Assembly: GCF_010730955.1 (NCBI RefSeq)
Contig: NZ_AP022577.1
Span: forward strand, 2,790,001 to 2,854,000
From: Mycolicibacterium aubagnense
GTDB taxonomy: Bacteria > Actinomycetota > Actinomycetes > Mycobacteriales > Mycobacteriaceae
Direction: 5' to 3'
Length of the DNA: 64,000 bases
Below the pieces are notes generated by a model that saw only the letters and a program-made list of their open reading frames with translations, ran no database searches and was not told the DNA's origin. The number at the start of each line of letters is the position of its first letter. Positions within the stretch are counted from its first letter, which is position 1. Below are positions 37,182-50,408 of the stretch, piece after piece. The translations under genes were made by a program, and so were the position numbers.

Positions 37182-38966
37182 TCAGACCGCTTGCGCCACC
37201 GGCAGTTTCGCCCCGCGTGCCGGCAGGTAATGGCCGGACTTCACGGTCTCGCCGTAGCCCTCGACGAACTCGCCGTCGCGGAACACCACCCGGCCTCCGA
37301 CGCCGGTCGCGACGACAGCGGAGTCGCTGCGGTTGACCATGCGGCTCAGCCCGCCGTAGAACTCAACCGAATTCTCGTGGTACGCCTCGAGTTCGGCGTT
37401 CAGCCCGGCCGGGTCGATCACCACGAAGTCGGCGCGCTCACCCTGACGCAGCGTGCCGGCCTCCAGGCCGAACCAGTCGGCGACCTCGCCGGTGAGCCGG
37501 TGCACGGCGTGCTCGGTGGTCATGAACGGACGGCCGCCCTTGTCGGCGTCGTGCACGCGACGCAGCATCCGCAGCGCGTAGTTGTAGAACGCCATATTGC
37601 GAAGGTGCGCACCGGCATCCGAGAAGCCCATGTGGACCGACGGTTCCTTGGCCAGCTTGTCCAGCTGCTTGGGCCGGTGGTTGGCCACGATGGTGGTCCA
37701 GCGGGTGTTGCGCTCGCCGTGCTCCACCAGGACGTCCAAGAAAGCGTCGAGCGGGTGGCTACCGCGTTCGTCGGCGATCTGACCAAAGCTCTTGCCCACC
37801 AACGATTTATCCGGGCATTCGACGATGGTCGAGTCATGGAAGTCGCGGTGCCACAGGGTCGGGCCCAGCACCTTCTTGTCGAACGACTTGCGGAACCGGC
37901 GCCGGTATTCCGGGTCGGCCATCAGCTTGTTGCGTTCCAGCTGATCACGCAGGTGCAGCGCCGCGGTGCCCGCACCGAACTCCTCGAAAACCGGGAGATC
38001 GATTCCGTCCGAATACAATTCGAACGGCACCGGCAGGTGCTGGAAACGCACCTTCGAGTTCAGGAACTTGTTGGCCAGGCGGGTCACCGGGCCCAGCACG
38101 TACACGGCCGCAGGCGACGACTTCGCATCGGCCGACACCAGCAGGCTCATCCGCACACCGGGACGACGGCCGAACCAGCCGCTGCTCTCCAGGAAGAAGT
38201 TCAGCGCCTCTTGCAATTTGGCGACGTTGGGTGCGCTCTGCAGAATGCGGCCGCGTCCCCGCAGCACCTTGATCAAGCGGCGGCGTTCGCGCCAGGTGGC
38301 GAAGGTCGACGGCAGCGCGCGGGAGCGGAAGCGGTCACCGTCGAGCTTGTCGATGGCCGCGTCCATGCCGGACATGCCGAGCATGCCGGCGTCCAGCGCC
38401 GCCTCGAGCCGCGACGCCATGGTCTCCAGCTCGGCGTTGGTCGGGGTGACGTTCCGGGTCGTCGCGCGCTCCAGACCCAGCACCGAGGTGCGCAGATCGG
38501 AGTGGCCCAGCAGCGAGCTGACGTTGGGGCCGAGCGGCAACGCCTCGAGCGCCTGCACGTACTCCGCGGGCCCGGACCAGGACCGGTTCTGCTCCAGCGC
38601 ACCCACGACGAACTGGCGCGGCACGGCCTCGACGCGGCTGAACAGGTCGGCGGCGTCGTCGTTCTCGGCATACACCGTCGACAGCGAACACATGCCGAGC
38701 AGCACGGTCGTCACGCCGTGCCGGACCGACTCGCGCAGGCCCGGATCGAGGAGCACCTCGGCGTCGTAGTGCGTGTGGACGTCGATGAAGCCCGGCGTCA
38801 CCCACTTGCCCTTGGCGTCGATGACGTCGGGGCAGCCCGCCTCGTCGAGCGGCTGTGCCGACACCGTCGCGACGACGCCGTCGCGGATACCCAGATTGCG
38901 CAGTTGCGGCGTGCGGCCGGTGCCGTCGAACCACAGGCCGTCTTTGACGATCACGTCGTAGGTCAT
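37182..38966 (-). CDS. Amidohydrolase, N-acyl-D-amino-acid deacylase-like
   Basis: 594-residue metal-dependent TIM-barrel hydrolase of the D-aminoacylase group. The metal site HTHYD is at about residues 64-68 (PGFIDVHTHYDAEVLLDP), with later conserved pieces LLGHSDLR, MGFSDAGAHLRNMAFYN, TTEHAVHRLTGEVADWFGL and GERADFVVIDP. Characterised members remove N-acyl groups from D-amino acids. ATG 38966 fits a leaderless transcript (TAGTCT ends 6 nt upstream). A single operon with its TetR gene indicates control by its own substrate. Confidence 0.85.
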   Translation of the reverse strand: MTYDVIVKDGLWFDGTGRTPQLRNLGIRDGVVATVSAQPLDEAGCPDVIDAKGKWVTPGFIDVHTHYDAEVLLDPGLRESVRHGVTTVLLGMCSLSTVYAENDDAADLFSRVEAVPRQFVVGALEQNRSWSGPAEYVQALEALPLGPNVSSLLGHSDLRTSVLGLERATTRNVTPTNAELETMASRLEAALDAGMLGMSGMDAAIDKLDGDRFRSRALPSTFATWRERRRLIKVLRGRGRILQSAPNVAKLQEALNFFLESSGWFGRRPGVRMSLLVSADAKSSPAAVYVLGPVTRLANKFLNSKVRFQHLPVPFELYSDGIDLPVFEEFGAGTAALHLRDQLERNKLMADPEYRRRFRKSFDKKVLGPTLWHRDFHDSTIVECPDKSLVGKSFGQIADERGSHPLDAFLDVLVEHGERNTRWTTIVANHRPKQLDKLAKEPSVHMGFSDAGAHLRNMAFYNYALRMLRRVHDADKGGRPFMTTEHAVHRLTGEVADWFGLEAGTLRQGERADFVVIDPAGLNAELEAYHENSVEFYGGLSRMVNRSDSAVVATGVGGRVVFRDGEFVEGYGETVKSGHYLPARGAKLPVAQAV

Positions 38967-39001
38967 GACCTGAGACTAGGACAGAAAGTGAGTACTCACA
39001 A
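38966..39001 (-). promoter_or_regulatory. Promoter with 12-bp palindromic TetR operator
   Basis: On the minus strand TTGTGA (39001-38996), 17 nt and TAGTCT (38978-38973) form a promoter whose predicted start coincides with the ATG at 38966. The perfect palindrome GTGAGTACTCAC (38988-38999) overlaps the -35 and the spacer, a good place for TetR repression. Confidence 0.6.
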
Positions 39002-39023
39002 TCTTTTTCTGCATATTCGCAGG

Positions 39024-41759
<2,736 letters not shown>

Positions 41760-41894
41760 ACAGTCGGGTCGCCACTCAAGGGCGACGTTGAGAGTGCAAC
41801 CACGCAGACAAAGTGCGAGTGACGGTGTGCGTAGTCGCACGGCCAACGAAAGATGTGGAGCCACTGTCGGGCTTCGGTTGATGGGTGACGGATC

Positions 41895-43146
41895 TGTGTC
41901 GGTTGATCCTTGACACTCGTGTTGTTGGTCAGGCCTGTTCGCGGTTGCGGCAGGCCTTCTTGTTTCGTACCTCGCCGGTGCTGTTGCGGGCGGCGGTTTT
42001 GACTAATTGCTCACCGACCCAGAACCGCAGCAGGTCCCCGTCGACATGCACGTCGCAGCGTTGCCCGGCCCAGTGCCTGCCAATGCTGACCTGCTGCCAC
42101 GACACGCACACCACTCCGTTGGTGGTGACTCGCCGCGAGACCCAATCCGAGCCGTGACGCTGGTGTTCACGCGCCGCCTTGGAGGTCGACGGCGCCGCTG
42201 CCGGCGCTGCCGCGGTGAACCGCGCAGCCGGGGTGGCCATCTTCAGCGACTGGTGCGGCCGGGTGGTGTTGTACTCGAGCACCCACGCATCCAAGGCCCG
42301 CTGCGCCGCGTTCAGATTGGGGAAAGGCGCTGCAGTGGAAAGGAATTCGGCCCGCAGGCTGCGGTGGAACCGTTCGATCTTGCCGGTCGTGGTGGGTGAG
42401 CGTGGCTGGGTCAACAAGTGCTCGATGCCGTGCTCGCGGCAGATTGCGTCAAAGAGCACTTCCACCGGTGGGTGATTGAACCGGCCGGTGAACACCTTGC
42501 CGTTGTCGGTCAAGATCTGCTCCGGAGACCCATACCTGGCCAACGCATCGCGCAGCCCGTCGCACACCGCGCGGGTGCGTTCGCGGGCCATCAACCGAGC
42601 GCACACACATCCGGGAGTGGTCGTCGATCCCGGTCAGCGCCTTCGCGCTGGTCCCGTCGGCCAGCGGGAATCCGCCCACGACATCCATCTGCCACAACTC
42701 CATCGGCGCGCCCCGTTCCCAACGTTTCCACTTGCGCGAACGCCGATCCCGCAGCGCCGGGTCGATCAAACCGGCCCGCACCAACGCCCGGTAGACCGCC
42801 GATTCCGACGGCACCGGGGACACCTTGCGTTTGGTCAGCTCGAACACCAACCGCCGCGGCCCCCAATACGGGCGTGAGCGCCGCAACTCCAGGACGGCCG
42901 CCTCAACCTGTGCCGGCATCTGATGCGGACACGACACCGGCCGATGCGACCGATCAACCAACCCGTCCAAACCCTCGGCCTCATACCGGGCCAACCAGCC
43001 ATGCACCGTCTGGCGCGACACCCCAGCCTTCTCGGCCGCCTGCGTCACCGACAACCCATCACTGATCACCGCCAGCACCGTCTGATACCGCTGCTCAGCC
43101 ACGCTCAACTCCCTCATCTAGGGAGTGTCAAGGATCAACCGACACA
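41895..43146 (-). mobile_element. IS481-family insertion sequence (1252 bp)
   Basis: The left end (41895-41918, starting TGTGTCGGTTGATCC) and the right end (43123-43146) are perfect 24-bp inverted repeats; pairing extends by one base outward. Between them lies one transposase gene on the minus strand. No convincing target duplication is seen at the ends, which suggests rearrangement or an old insertion. Confidence 0.88.
41929..43117 (-). pseudogene. IS481 transposase, frameshifted
   Basis: A DDE transposase in two overlapping frames. The 5' part from ATG 43117 has a helix-turn-helix (GLSVTQAAEKAGVSRQTVHGW) and the first Asp (WQMDVVGG). The 3' part, ending at 41929, has the second Asp (LTDNGKVF) and the Glu (GKIERFHRSLRAEF). 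The frames meet near 42603-42612 in a TGTGTG tract; restoring one TG pair gives a continuous protein. IS481 elements normally use one uninterrupted gene, so this copy is probably dead, unless the base call is wrong. Confidence 0.85.
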
Positions 43147-43227
43147 GGCGTAAAGCATCAGCCGAAACACTGTCAGCCATCAACCGAAGACGAAACGTCA
43201 ACCATCAACCGACGTCATACAAAGATG

Positions 43228-43303
43228 TGGAGCCACCCAGGGGAATCGAACCCCTGACCTATTCATTACGAGTGAATTGCTCTACCGACTGAGCTAGGGT
43301 GGC
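43228..43303 (-). tRNA. tRNA-Thr (anticodon CGU)
   Basis: A 76-nt cloverleaf with encoded CCA. Acceptor GCCACCC/GGGTGGC, D stem GCTC/GAGC, anticodon stem ATTCA/TGAAT around loop CTCGTAA (anticodon CGT, reads ACG), T stem AGGGG/CCCCT with loop TTCGATT. It sits between the IS region and holB. Confidence 0.97.
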
Positions 43304-43360
43304 GTGCCCCACCGAGGCGGGGCGGGACGAGTCTACGGGACAGGCCCTGAGCCGCCAAAG

Positions 43361-44593
43361 TCAGCTCCGCTGTCCGGCCCGCAGCGCCTGTCCCACCGTG
43401 GCCACCATGGCGTCGACGGCGAACTTCGGCTTGACGTTGGTGGCCAGCGCCTCACGGCACGCCAGCACCGCCTCGATGCAACGCAGCAGCTGATCAGCGG
43501 GCACGTGCGCGGCCATCGCGGCGGCTTTGTCGGCCATGTCCGGATGGTTGGCCGAGGCCATACCCGCCGCCCCCGAGGACACCAGCAGCGCGTCGCGGAA
43601 GTACGTGGCCAGGTCGATCAACGCCCGGTCCAGCGCGTCGCGCGACGCGCGGGTCTGCCGCGACTTCTGCCGCTTCTCCAGGTCTTTCAGCGCGCCCGCG
43701 GCGCCCCGCAGCGCGCCCGCCGCGCCCTTACCGGTGCCGCCGCCGCCCAACGCTGTCTTGAGCTCCTCGGTCTCGGCCTCGTTGCGGCCGGCCGTCAGGG
43801 CCACCGCCTCGGCTTCCGCCGAGGCGACGAGCTCCTCGACCGCCGCGTATGCCCGCGCGGGTGTCGCGGCGTCGCGGGCCAGGCCCAGGGCCCGTTCCCG
43901 GCGCGACCGGGCCTGCTCGTCGGTCGCCAACCGGCGAGCCCGTCCGACGTGTCCCCCACTGACCGACGCCGCCCAGCGCGCGTCGGACTCGGACAGGCCG
44001 TCGTTGTCGATCAACACCTGCGCGATGGCGTCGACCCGTGGCGTCGTCAGGGCCACGTGCCGGCACCGCGACCGCAGGGTCACCGCGATGTCCTCAGGAT
44101 CGACGGACGGCGCGCACAGCAGGAACACCGTGGATGGCGGCGGTTCCTCGACGACCTTCAGCAGCGCATTGGCCGCGCCTTCGGTGAGCCGGTCGGCATC
44201 TTCGACCACGACGATCTGCCAGCGCCCGGTTCCGGGCCGCCGCGACGCGGTCTGCACGATGGCGCGCATCTCGTCGACGCCGATGGACAGCCCCTCGGGA
44301 ATGACGCGGCGCACATCGGCGTGGGTGCCCGCCATCGTCGTCGTGCACGCCCTGCAGGCCCCGCACCCCGGACCGCCCTCAGCGGCCTCCGCAGTGCACT
44401 GCAGCGCCGCTGCAAAGCACACCGCGGCGATGGACCGGCCCGAACCGGGCGGACCCGTGATCAACCAGGCATGCGTCATGCTGCCGGTGGTGACACCGCT
44501 GTGAGCCGAATCACCCCGGGCCGCCCGCGCTGCGGCCACCAACTCGGCTTCCACGGCATCCTGGCCGACCAAACGCGAGAAAACTCCGCTCAT
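43361..44593 (-). CDS. holB: DNA polymerase III subunit delta'
   Basis: 410 residues, clamp-loader subunit (Rv3644c-like). N-terminal MSGVFSRLVGQDAVEAEL, Walker A-like GPPGSGRS where the lysine is replaced by Arg, zinc cysteines CGACRAC, and VVVEDADRLTEGAANALLKVVEEPPPSTVFLL with the SRC motif LRSRCRHV. The middle contains a Gly/Ala/Lys-rich linker (about 275-300). A modified P-loop is expected in delta', which does not hydrolyse ATP. ATG 44593 matches the family N-terminus. Confidence 0.92.
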   Translation of the reverse strand: MSGVFSRLVGQDAVEAELVAAARAARGDSAHSGVTTGSMTHAWLITGPPGSGRSIAAVCFAAALQCTAEAAEGGPGCGACRACTTTMAGTHADVRRVIPEGLSIGVDEMRAIVQTASRRPGTGRWQIVVVEDADRLTEGAANALLKVVEEPPPSTVFLLCAPSVDPEDIAVTLRSRCRHVALTTPRVDAIAQVLIDNDGLSESDARWAASVSGGHVGRARRLATDEQARSRRERALGLARDAATPARAYAAVEELVASAEAEAVALTAGRNEAETEELKTALGGGGTGKGAAGALRGAAGALKDLEKRQKSRQTRASRDALDRALIDLATYFRDALLVSSGAAGMASANHPDMADKAAAMAAHVPADQLLRCIEAVLACREALATNVKPKFAVDAMVATVGQALRAGQRS

Positions 44594-44676
44594 CGGGCCC
44601 CACAGTAGCCGTCGCCGACGACACGAACCTGCGCGCAGCGGCAATGTCCGTCGGCCCGGCCGGATACGGTTAGCGG

Positions 44677-46278
44677 GTGGCCACCGATGTAAAGCACATC
44701 GGGCGAATCAGGGGGTTCGTCCGATGGGTGGCGCGCACGCCCTGGCCGGTGTTCACGCTGAGCCTCTTGCAGGCCGACATCATCGGCGCGCTGTTCGTGC
44801 TGGGCTTCCTCCGGTTCGGCCTCCCCACCGAAGACCGCATCCAGCTGCAGGACCTGCCGGCGGTCAACCTGGCGGTGTTCCTCACCGTCCTGTTCGTCTC
44901 GTTCGTGGTGGCCGCGTGGCTCAGTCTGCGGCTGCTGATTCCGGTGATCCGCTGGCAGCGGCGCGACACCCTGCACCCCGGCGCCGACGACCCCGCCTTC
45001 ACCGAGCTGGCCCGGACCCGGGCCCTCAAGATGCCGTACTACCGGACCCTGATCAGTGTCGGTAACTGGTTTCTGGGTTCGGTGGTGTTCATCATCGCCA
45101 GCTGGCCGGTGGCCAGCCGCTCGGCTCCCTTCGTCTTGGTGGCCAGCGCGCTCGGGGCCACCGCGACCGCGATCATCGGCTATCTGCAGTCCGAACGGGT
45201 GCTGCGGCCTGTGGCCGTCGCCGCCCTGCGCGACGGCGTGCCCGAGAACTTCAAGGCGCCCGGCGTCATCCAACGTCAGGTGCTGACCTGGGTGCTGTCG
45301 ACCGGCGTGCCGCTGCTGGCCATCATCGTGGCCCGGCTTGCCGGCCAGTACTCGATCCTGGTCACCGCGAACGACAGGCTCAACACCCCGATCCTGTTGC
45401 TGGCGATCACCGCCCTCGCGATCGGCCTGGCCGGCAACGTGCTGGTGGCCATGTCCATCGCCGACCCGCTGCGGCAGCTGCGGTGGGCCCTGGGTGAGGT
45501 GCAGCGCGGTAACTACAACGCGCACATGCAGATCTACGACGCCAGTGAGCTGGGCCTGCTGCAGGCAGGGTTCAACGACATGGTGCGGGACCTGTCGGAA
45601 CGGCAACGTCTGCGCGATCTGTTCGGCCGCTACGTCGGCGAGGACGTCGCCCGCCGGGCGCTGGAGCGCGGCACCGAGCTGGGCGGCCAGGAACGCGATG
45701 TCGCGGTGCTGTTCATCGACCTCATCGGGTCGACGCAGCTGGCGTCCACCCGGCCCGCGGCCGAGGTCGTGTCGATCCTCAACGAGTTCTTCCGGATCAT
45801 CGTCGACACCGTGAACCGGCACGGCGGCTTCGTGAACAAGTTCCAGGGTGACGCCGCGCTGGCCATCTTCGGCGCGCCCATCGAGCACCCCGATGCCTCG
45901 GGCGCAGCGCTGGCCGCCTCCCGCGAGCTGCACGACGAACTCGTGACGGTGCTGGGCACCACGGAATTCGGTATCGGCGTGTCCGCGGGCCGGGCCATTG
46001 CCGGCCATATCGGTGCGCTGGCCCGCTTCGAATACACCGTGATCGGCGATCCGGTGAACGAGGCCGCCCGCCTGACCGAGCTCGCCAAGCTCGAGGAGGG
46101 CCACGTGCTGGCGTCGGCGATCGCCGTCAGTGGTGCGCTGGACGCCGAGGCGCTGTGCTGGGACGTCGGCGAGACCGTCGAACTCCGCGGCAGGTCCGCG
46201 CCGACGCAGCTGGCGCGCCCGCTGTCGCTGGCCTCACCGCGGCCGGCTGCGGACCGGGAAGCCGAAGCCGCCAGCTAG
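44677..46278 (+). CDS. Membrane-bound class III adenylate cyclase with HAMP domain (Rv3645-like)
   Basis: 533 residues. Six hydrophobic segments (residues about 20-265), a HAMP linker (SIADPLRQLRWALGEVQRGNYNAHM), then the cyclase domain from about 325. Metal-binding Asp residues are in VLFIDLIGS and FQGDAALAIFGAP; the adenine-specifying Lys precedes the second (NKFQGD), and IGDPVNEAARL supplies the transition-state residues. Active cAMP synthesis is therefore likely. GTG 44677 has TACGGT (44665-44670) ending 6 nt before it, suggesting leaderless translation. Convergent with topA. Confidence 0.93.
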   Translation: MATDVKHIGRIRGFVRWVARTPWPVFTLSLLQADIIGALFVLGFLRFGLPTEDRIQLQDLPAVNLAVFLTVLFVSFVVAAWLSLRLLIPVIRWQRRDTLHPGADDPAFTELARTRALKMPYYRTLISVGNWFLGSVVFIIASWPVASRSAPFVLVASALGATATAIIGYLQSERVLRPVAVAALRDGVPENFKAPGVIQRQVLTWVLSTGVPLLAIIVARLAGQYSILVTANDRLNTPILLLAITALAIGLAGNVLVAMSIADPLRQLRWALGEVQRGNYNAHMQIYDASELGLLQAGFNDMVRDLSERQRLRDLFGRYVGEDVARRALERGTELGGQERDVAVLFIDLIGSTQLASTRPAAEVVSILNEFFRIIVDTVNRHGGFVNKFQGDAALAIFGAPIEHPDASGAALAASRELHDELVTVLGTTEFGIGVSAGRAIAGHIGALARFEYTVIGDPVNEAARLTELAKLEEGHVLASAIAVSGALDAEALCWDVGETVELRGRSAPTQLARPLSLASPRPAADREAEAAS

Positions 46279-46299
46279 TCCGGCCTAAGCCTTTTTCGC

Positions 46300-49125
<2,826 letters not shown>

Positions 49126-49271
49126 CGTATCTATCCGCTCCACTTCTTAGGTCTGCGTTACGACACCGAATGAATGCCTAACGGTCATCCGGTTCTAAGG
49201 CAAGTCACAATTTGACACTCCGCGCAAGCCTACGCAAACCGGATGCGGCCAAAATATACGGTGTGCACCCG

Positions 49272-49865
49272 CTAAATCCGGGGCCATCGGAGAAACGCCT
49301 CGGTGAACCCGGGTGGCTCCCCCACGTTCTCTACCAGGCGCATCAACCTCCGGCGACCACTGATCCGCAGGGCCGGGTGATGGCCTCGGGTCCCGATCAG
49401 GGTCGGCGCGAGACCGACCCGCATCAGCGCCGACGCCAACGTCGAATGGGTATCCGGTGCGTGGGGATCCAAACCCAACAAGTAGCCGTTCGGCTCCGCG
49501 GTACCCGCGGCCAGCACCCAGGCTCGCAGCTCCCGCGGGCCCGGCAACCACCCTTCGGGCACGGTTTTGACCGCTCCGCGGGTCCAATCACGTGCCATCG
49601 GCGCCAGCCTGGCGTCGGCTTCGGTGCGCACCAGCGGGGTCTTCTCGTCGGTGTGGGTGATTTCCGGCTCCAGGCCCACTTCGGCGATCATCTCGGCCAG
49701 CGCCTCGGCCCGCCACAGCGCGTCGACGACGACCGACAACCGGACTCTTCTGCCGTCCGCCACATCGCCGGTCTGCACGACCTGTCCCGGCGCAGCGAGC
49801 AGCCCGGTCAGGTCGGTGACCGCGGGCGGCACCGACTCGGCCGAGAAGAAGGACAGCTGGCTCAC
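49272..49865 (-). CDS. Conserved mycobacterial protein of unknown function (Rv3647c-like)
   Basis: 197 residues from GTG 49865 (VSQLSFFSAESVPPAVTDL). No membrane segment or catalytic motif is recognised. The middle contains LWRAEALAEMIAEVGLEPEI and LRAWVLAAGTAEPNGYLLGLDPHAPDTHSTLASALMRVGLAPTLIG, which looks like an alpha/beta fold. Its place between topA and cspA is conserved in mycobacteria. Function cannot be assigned. Confidence 0.78.
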   Translation of the reverse strand: MSQLSFFSAESVPPAVTDLTGLLAAPGQVVQTGDVADGRRVRLSVVVDALWRAEALAEMIAEVGLEPEITHTDEKTPLVRTEADARLAPMARDWTRGAVKTVPEGWLPGPRELRAWVLAAGTAEPNGYLLGLDPHAPDTHSTLASALMRVGLAPTLIGTRGHHPALRISGRRRLMRLVENVGEPPGFTEAFLRWPRI

Positions 49866-49927
49866 CCTGCCGACAGTAGGCCAGCCCACAGAGAAAGACG
49901 TGGAGGCAGACCCACGCACCATGCAAG

Positions 49928-49962
49928 ACGCCCCCACTTCGTCGCGGACGATGCGGGGGCGT
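49928..49962 (-). terminator. Hairpin downstream of cspA
   Basis: ACGCCCCC (49928-49935) pairs with GGGGGCGT (49955-49962) around a 19-nt loop, 18 bp after the cspA stop. There is no U-run, which is common for mycobacterial terminators, so the call is moderate. Confidence 0.45.
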
Positions 49963-49980
49963 TATGCGAGTCTCAGTACC

Positions 49981-50184
49981 TCAGATGGGGCGCACGTTGA
50001 GAGCCTGCGGGCCCTTGGCGCCCTGCTCGACCTCGAAGTCGACCTTCTGATTTTCCTCAAGGGTGCGGAACCCGTTGGACTGAATCTGCTTGTAGTGGAC
50101 GAAGACGTCGCCTCCGCCGCCTTCCTGCTCAATGAAGCCGTAACCCTTTTCCGGGTTGAACCACTTCACGGTCCCCTGTGGCAT
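49981..50184 (-). CDS. cspA: Cold-shock protein
   Basis: 67-residue OB-fold RNA/DNA chaperone. RNP1 is KGYGFIEQ and RNP2 is VFVHYKQI; starts [19 protein letters not shown] lies just upstream of the ATG. Monocistronic, divergent from the helicase, with a hairpin after its stop. Size and sequence are full length for the family. Confidence 0.97.
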   Translation of the reverse strand: MPQGTVKWFNPEKGYGFIEQEGGGGDVFVHYKQIQSNGFRTLEENQKVDFEVEQGAKGPQALNVRPI

Positions 50185-50408
50185 TGTCCTTCATTTCCTT
50201 CTGTCACTGCGGGTGCGATCCACCGAGTCTTCCGGTGTACCGGGAACGCAGGCGACGCTCGCGGGTGTTGACACACGAACACAGAAGCTGCGACCAAGAT
50301 CAGTCAACCATGTCGGGCGCAGTCGCAACAGTCACCCGGCGAACTGTGGTTAACAATTCATCTTGGCCGCTTTCAGCAGGCGGCGGCCAAGGCCGAGAAG
50401 GGATCACA

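Larger units (their letters stand above)
41874..43212. repeat. Inverted array of ATCAACCGA motifs at both sides of the IS
   Basis: The 9-mer TCGGTTGAT occurs at 41874-41882 and 41899-41907. Its complement ATCA(A/G)CCGA occurs at 43134-43142, 43157-43165, 43179-43187 and 43204-43212, spaced 22-25 bp. The outermost left copy and the third right copy share a longer inverted match (CTTCGGTTGATGG, 41872-41884 versus 43177-43189). They may be subterminal transposase sites or remnants of related elements. Confidence 0.6.
41849..43236. repeat. 16-bp direct repeats bracketing the IS region, one in tRNA-Thr
   Basis: AAAGATGTGGAGCCAC occurs at 41849-41864 and again at 43221-43236. The second copy covers the last nine bases of the tRNA-Thr gene, including its encoded CCA. 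The arrangement looks like attL/attR of an element that integrated at the tRNA 3' end. The enclosed segment is now only about 1.36 kb, mostly the IS. Confidence 0.6.

Noticed and set aside
41929..43117. Programmed frameshift in the transposase
   Set aside because: IS481 elements normally use one frame; the site is a dinucleotide tract, not an A-rich slippery heptamer. A disabling indel is simpler.
41888..43152. Target-site duplication of the IS
   Set aside because: Bases next to the two IS ends (…GGATC and GGCGT…) do not match, so no duplication is claimed.
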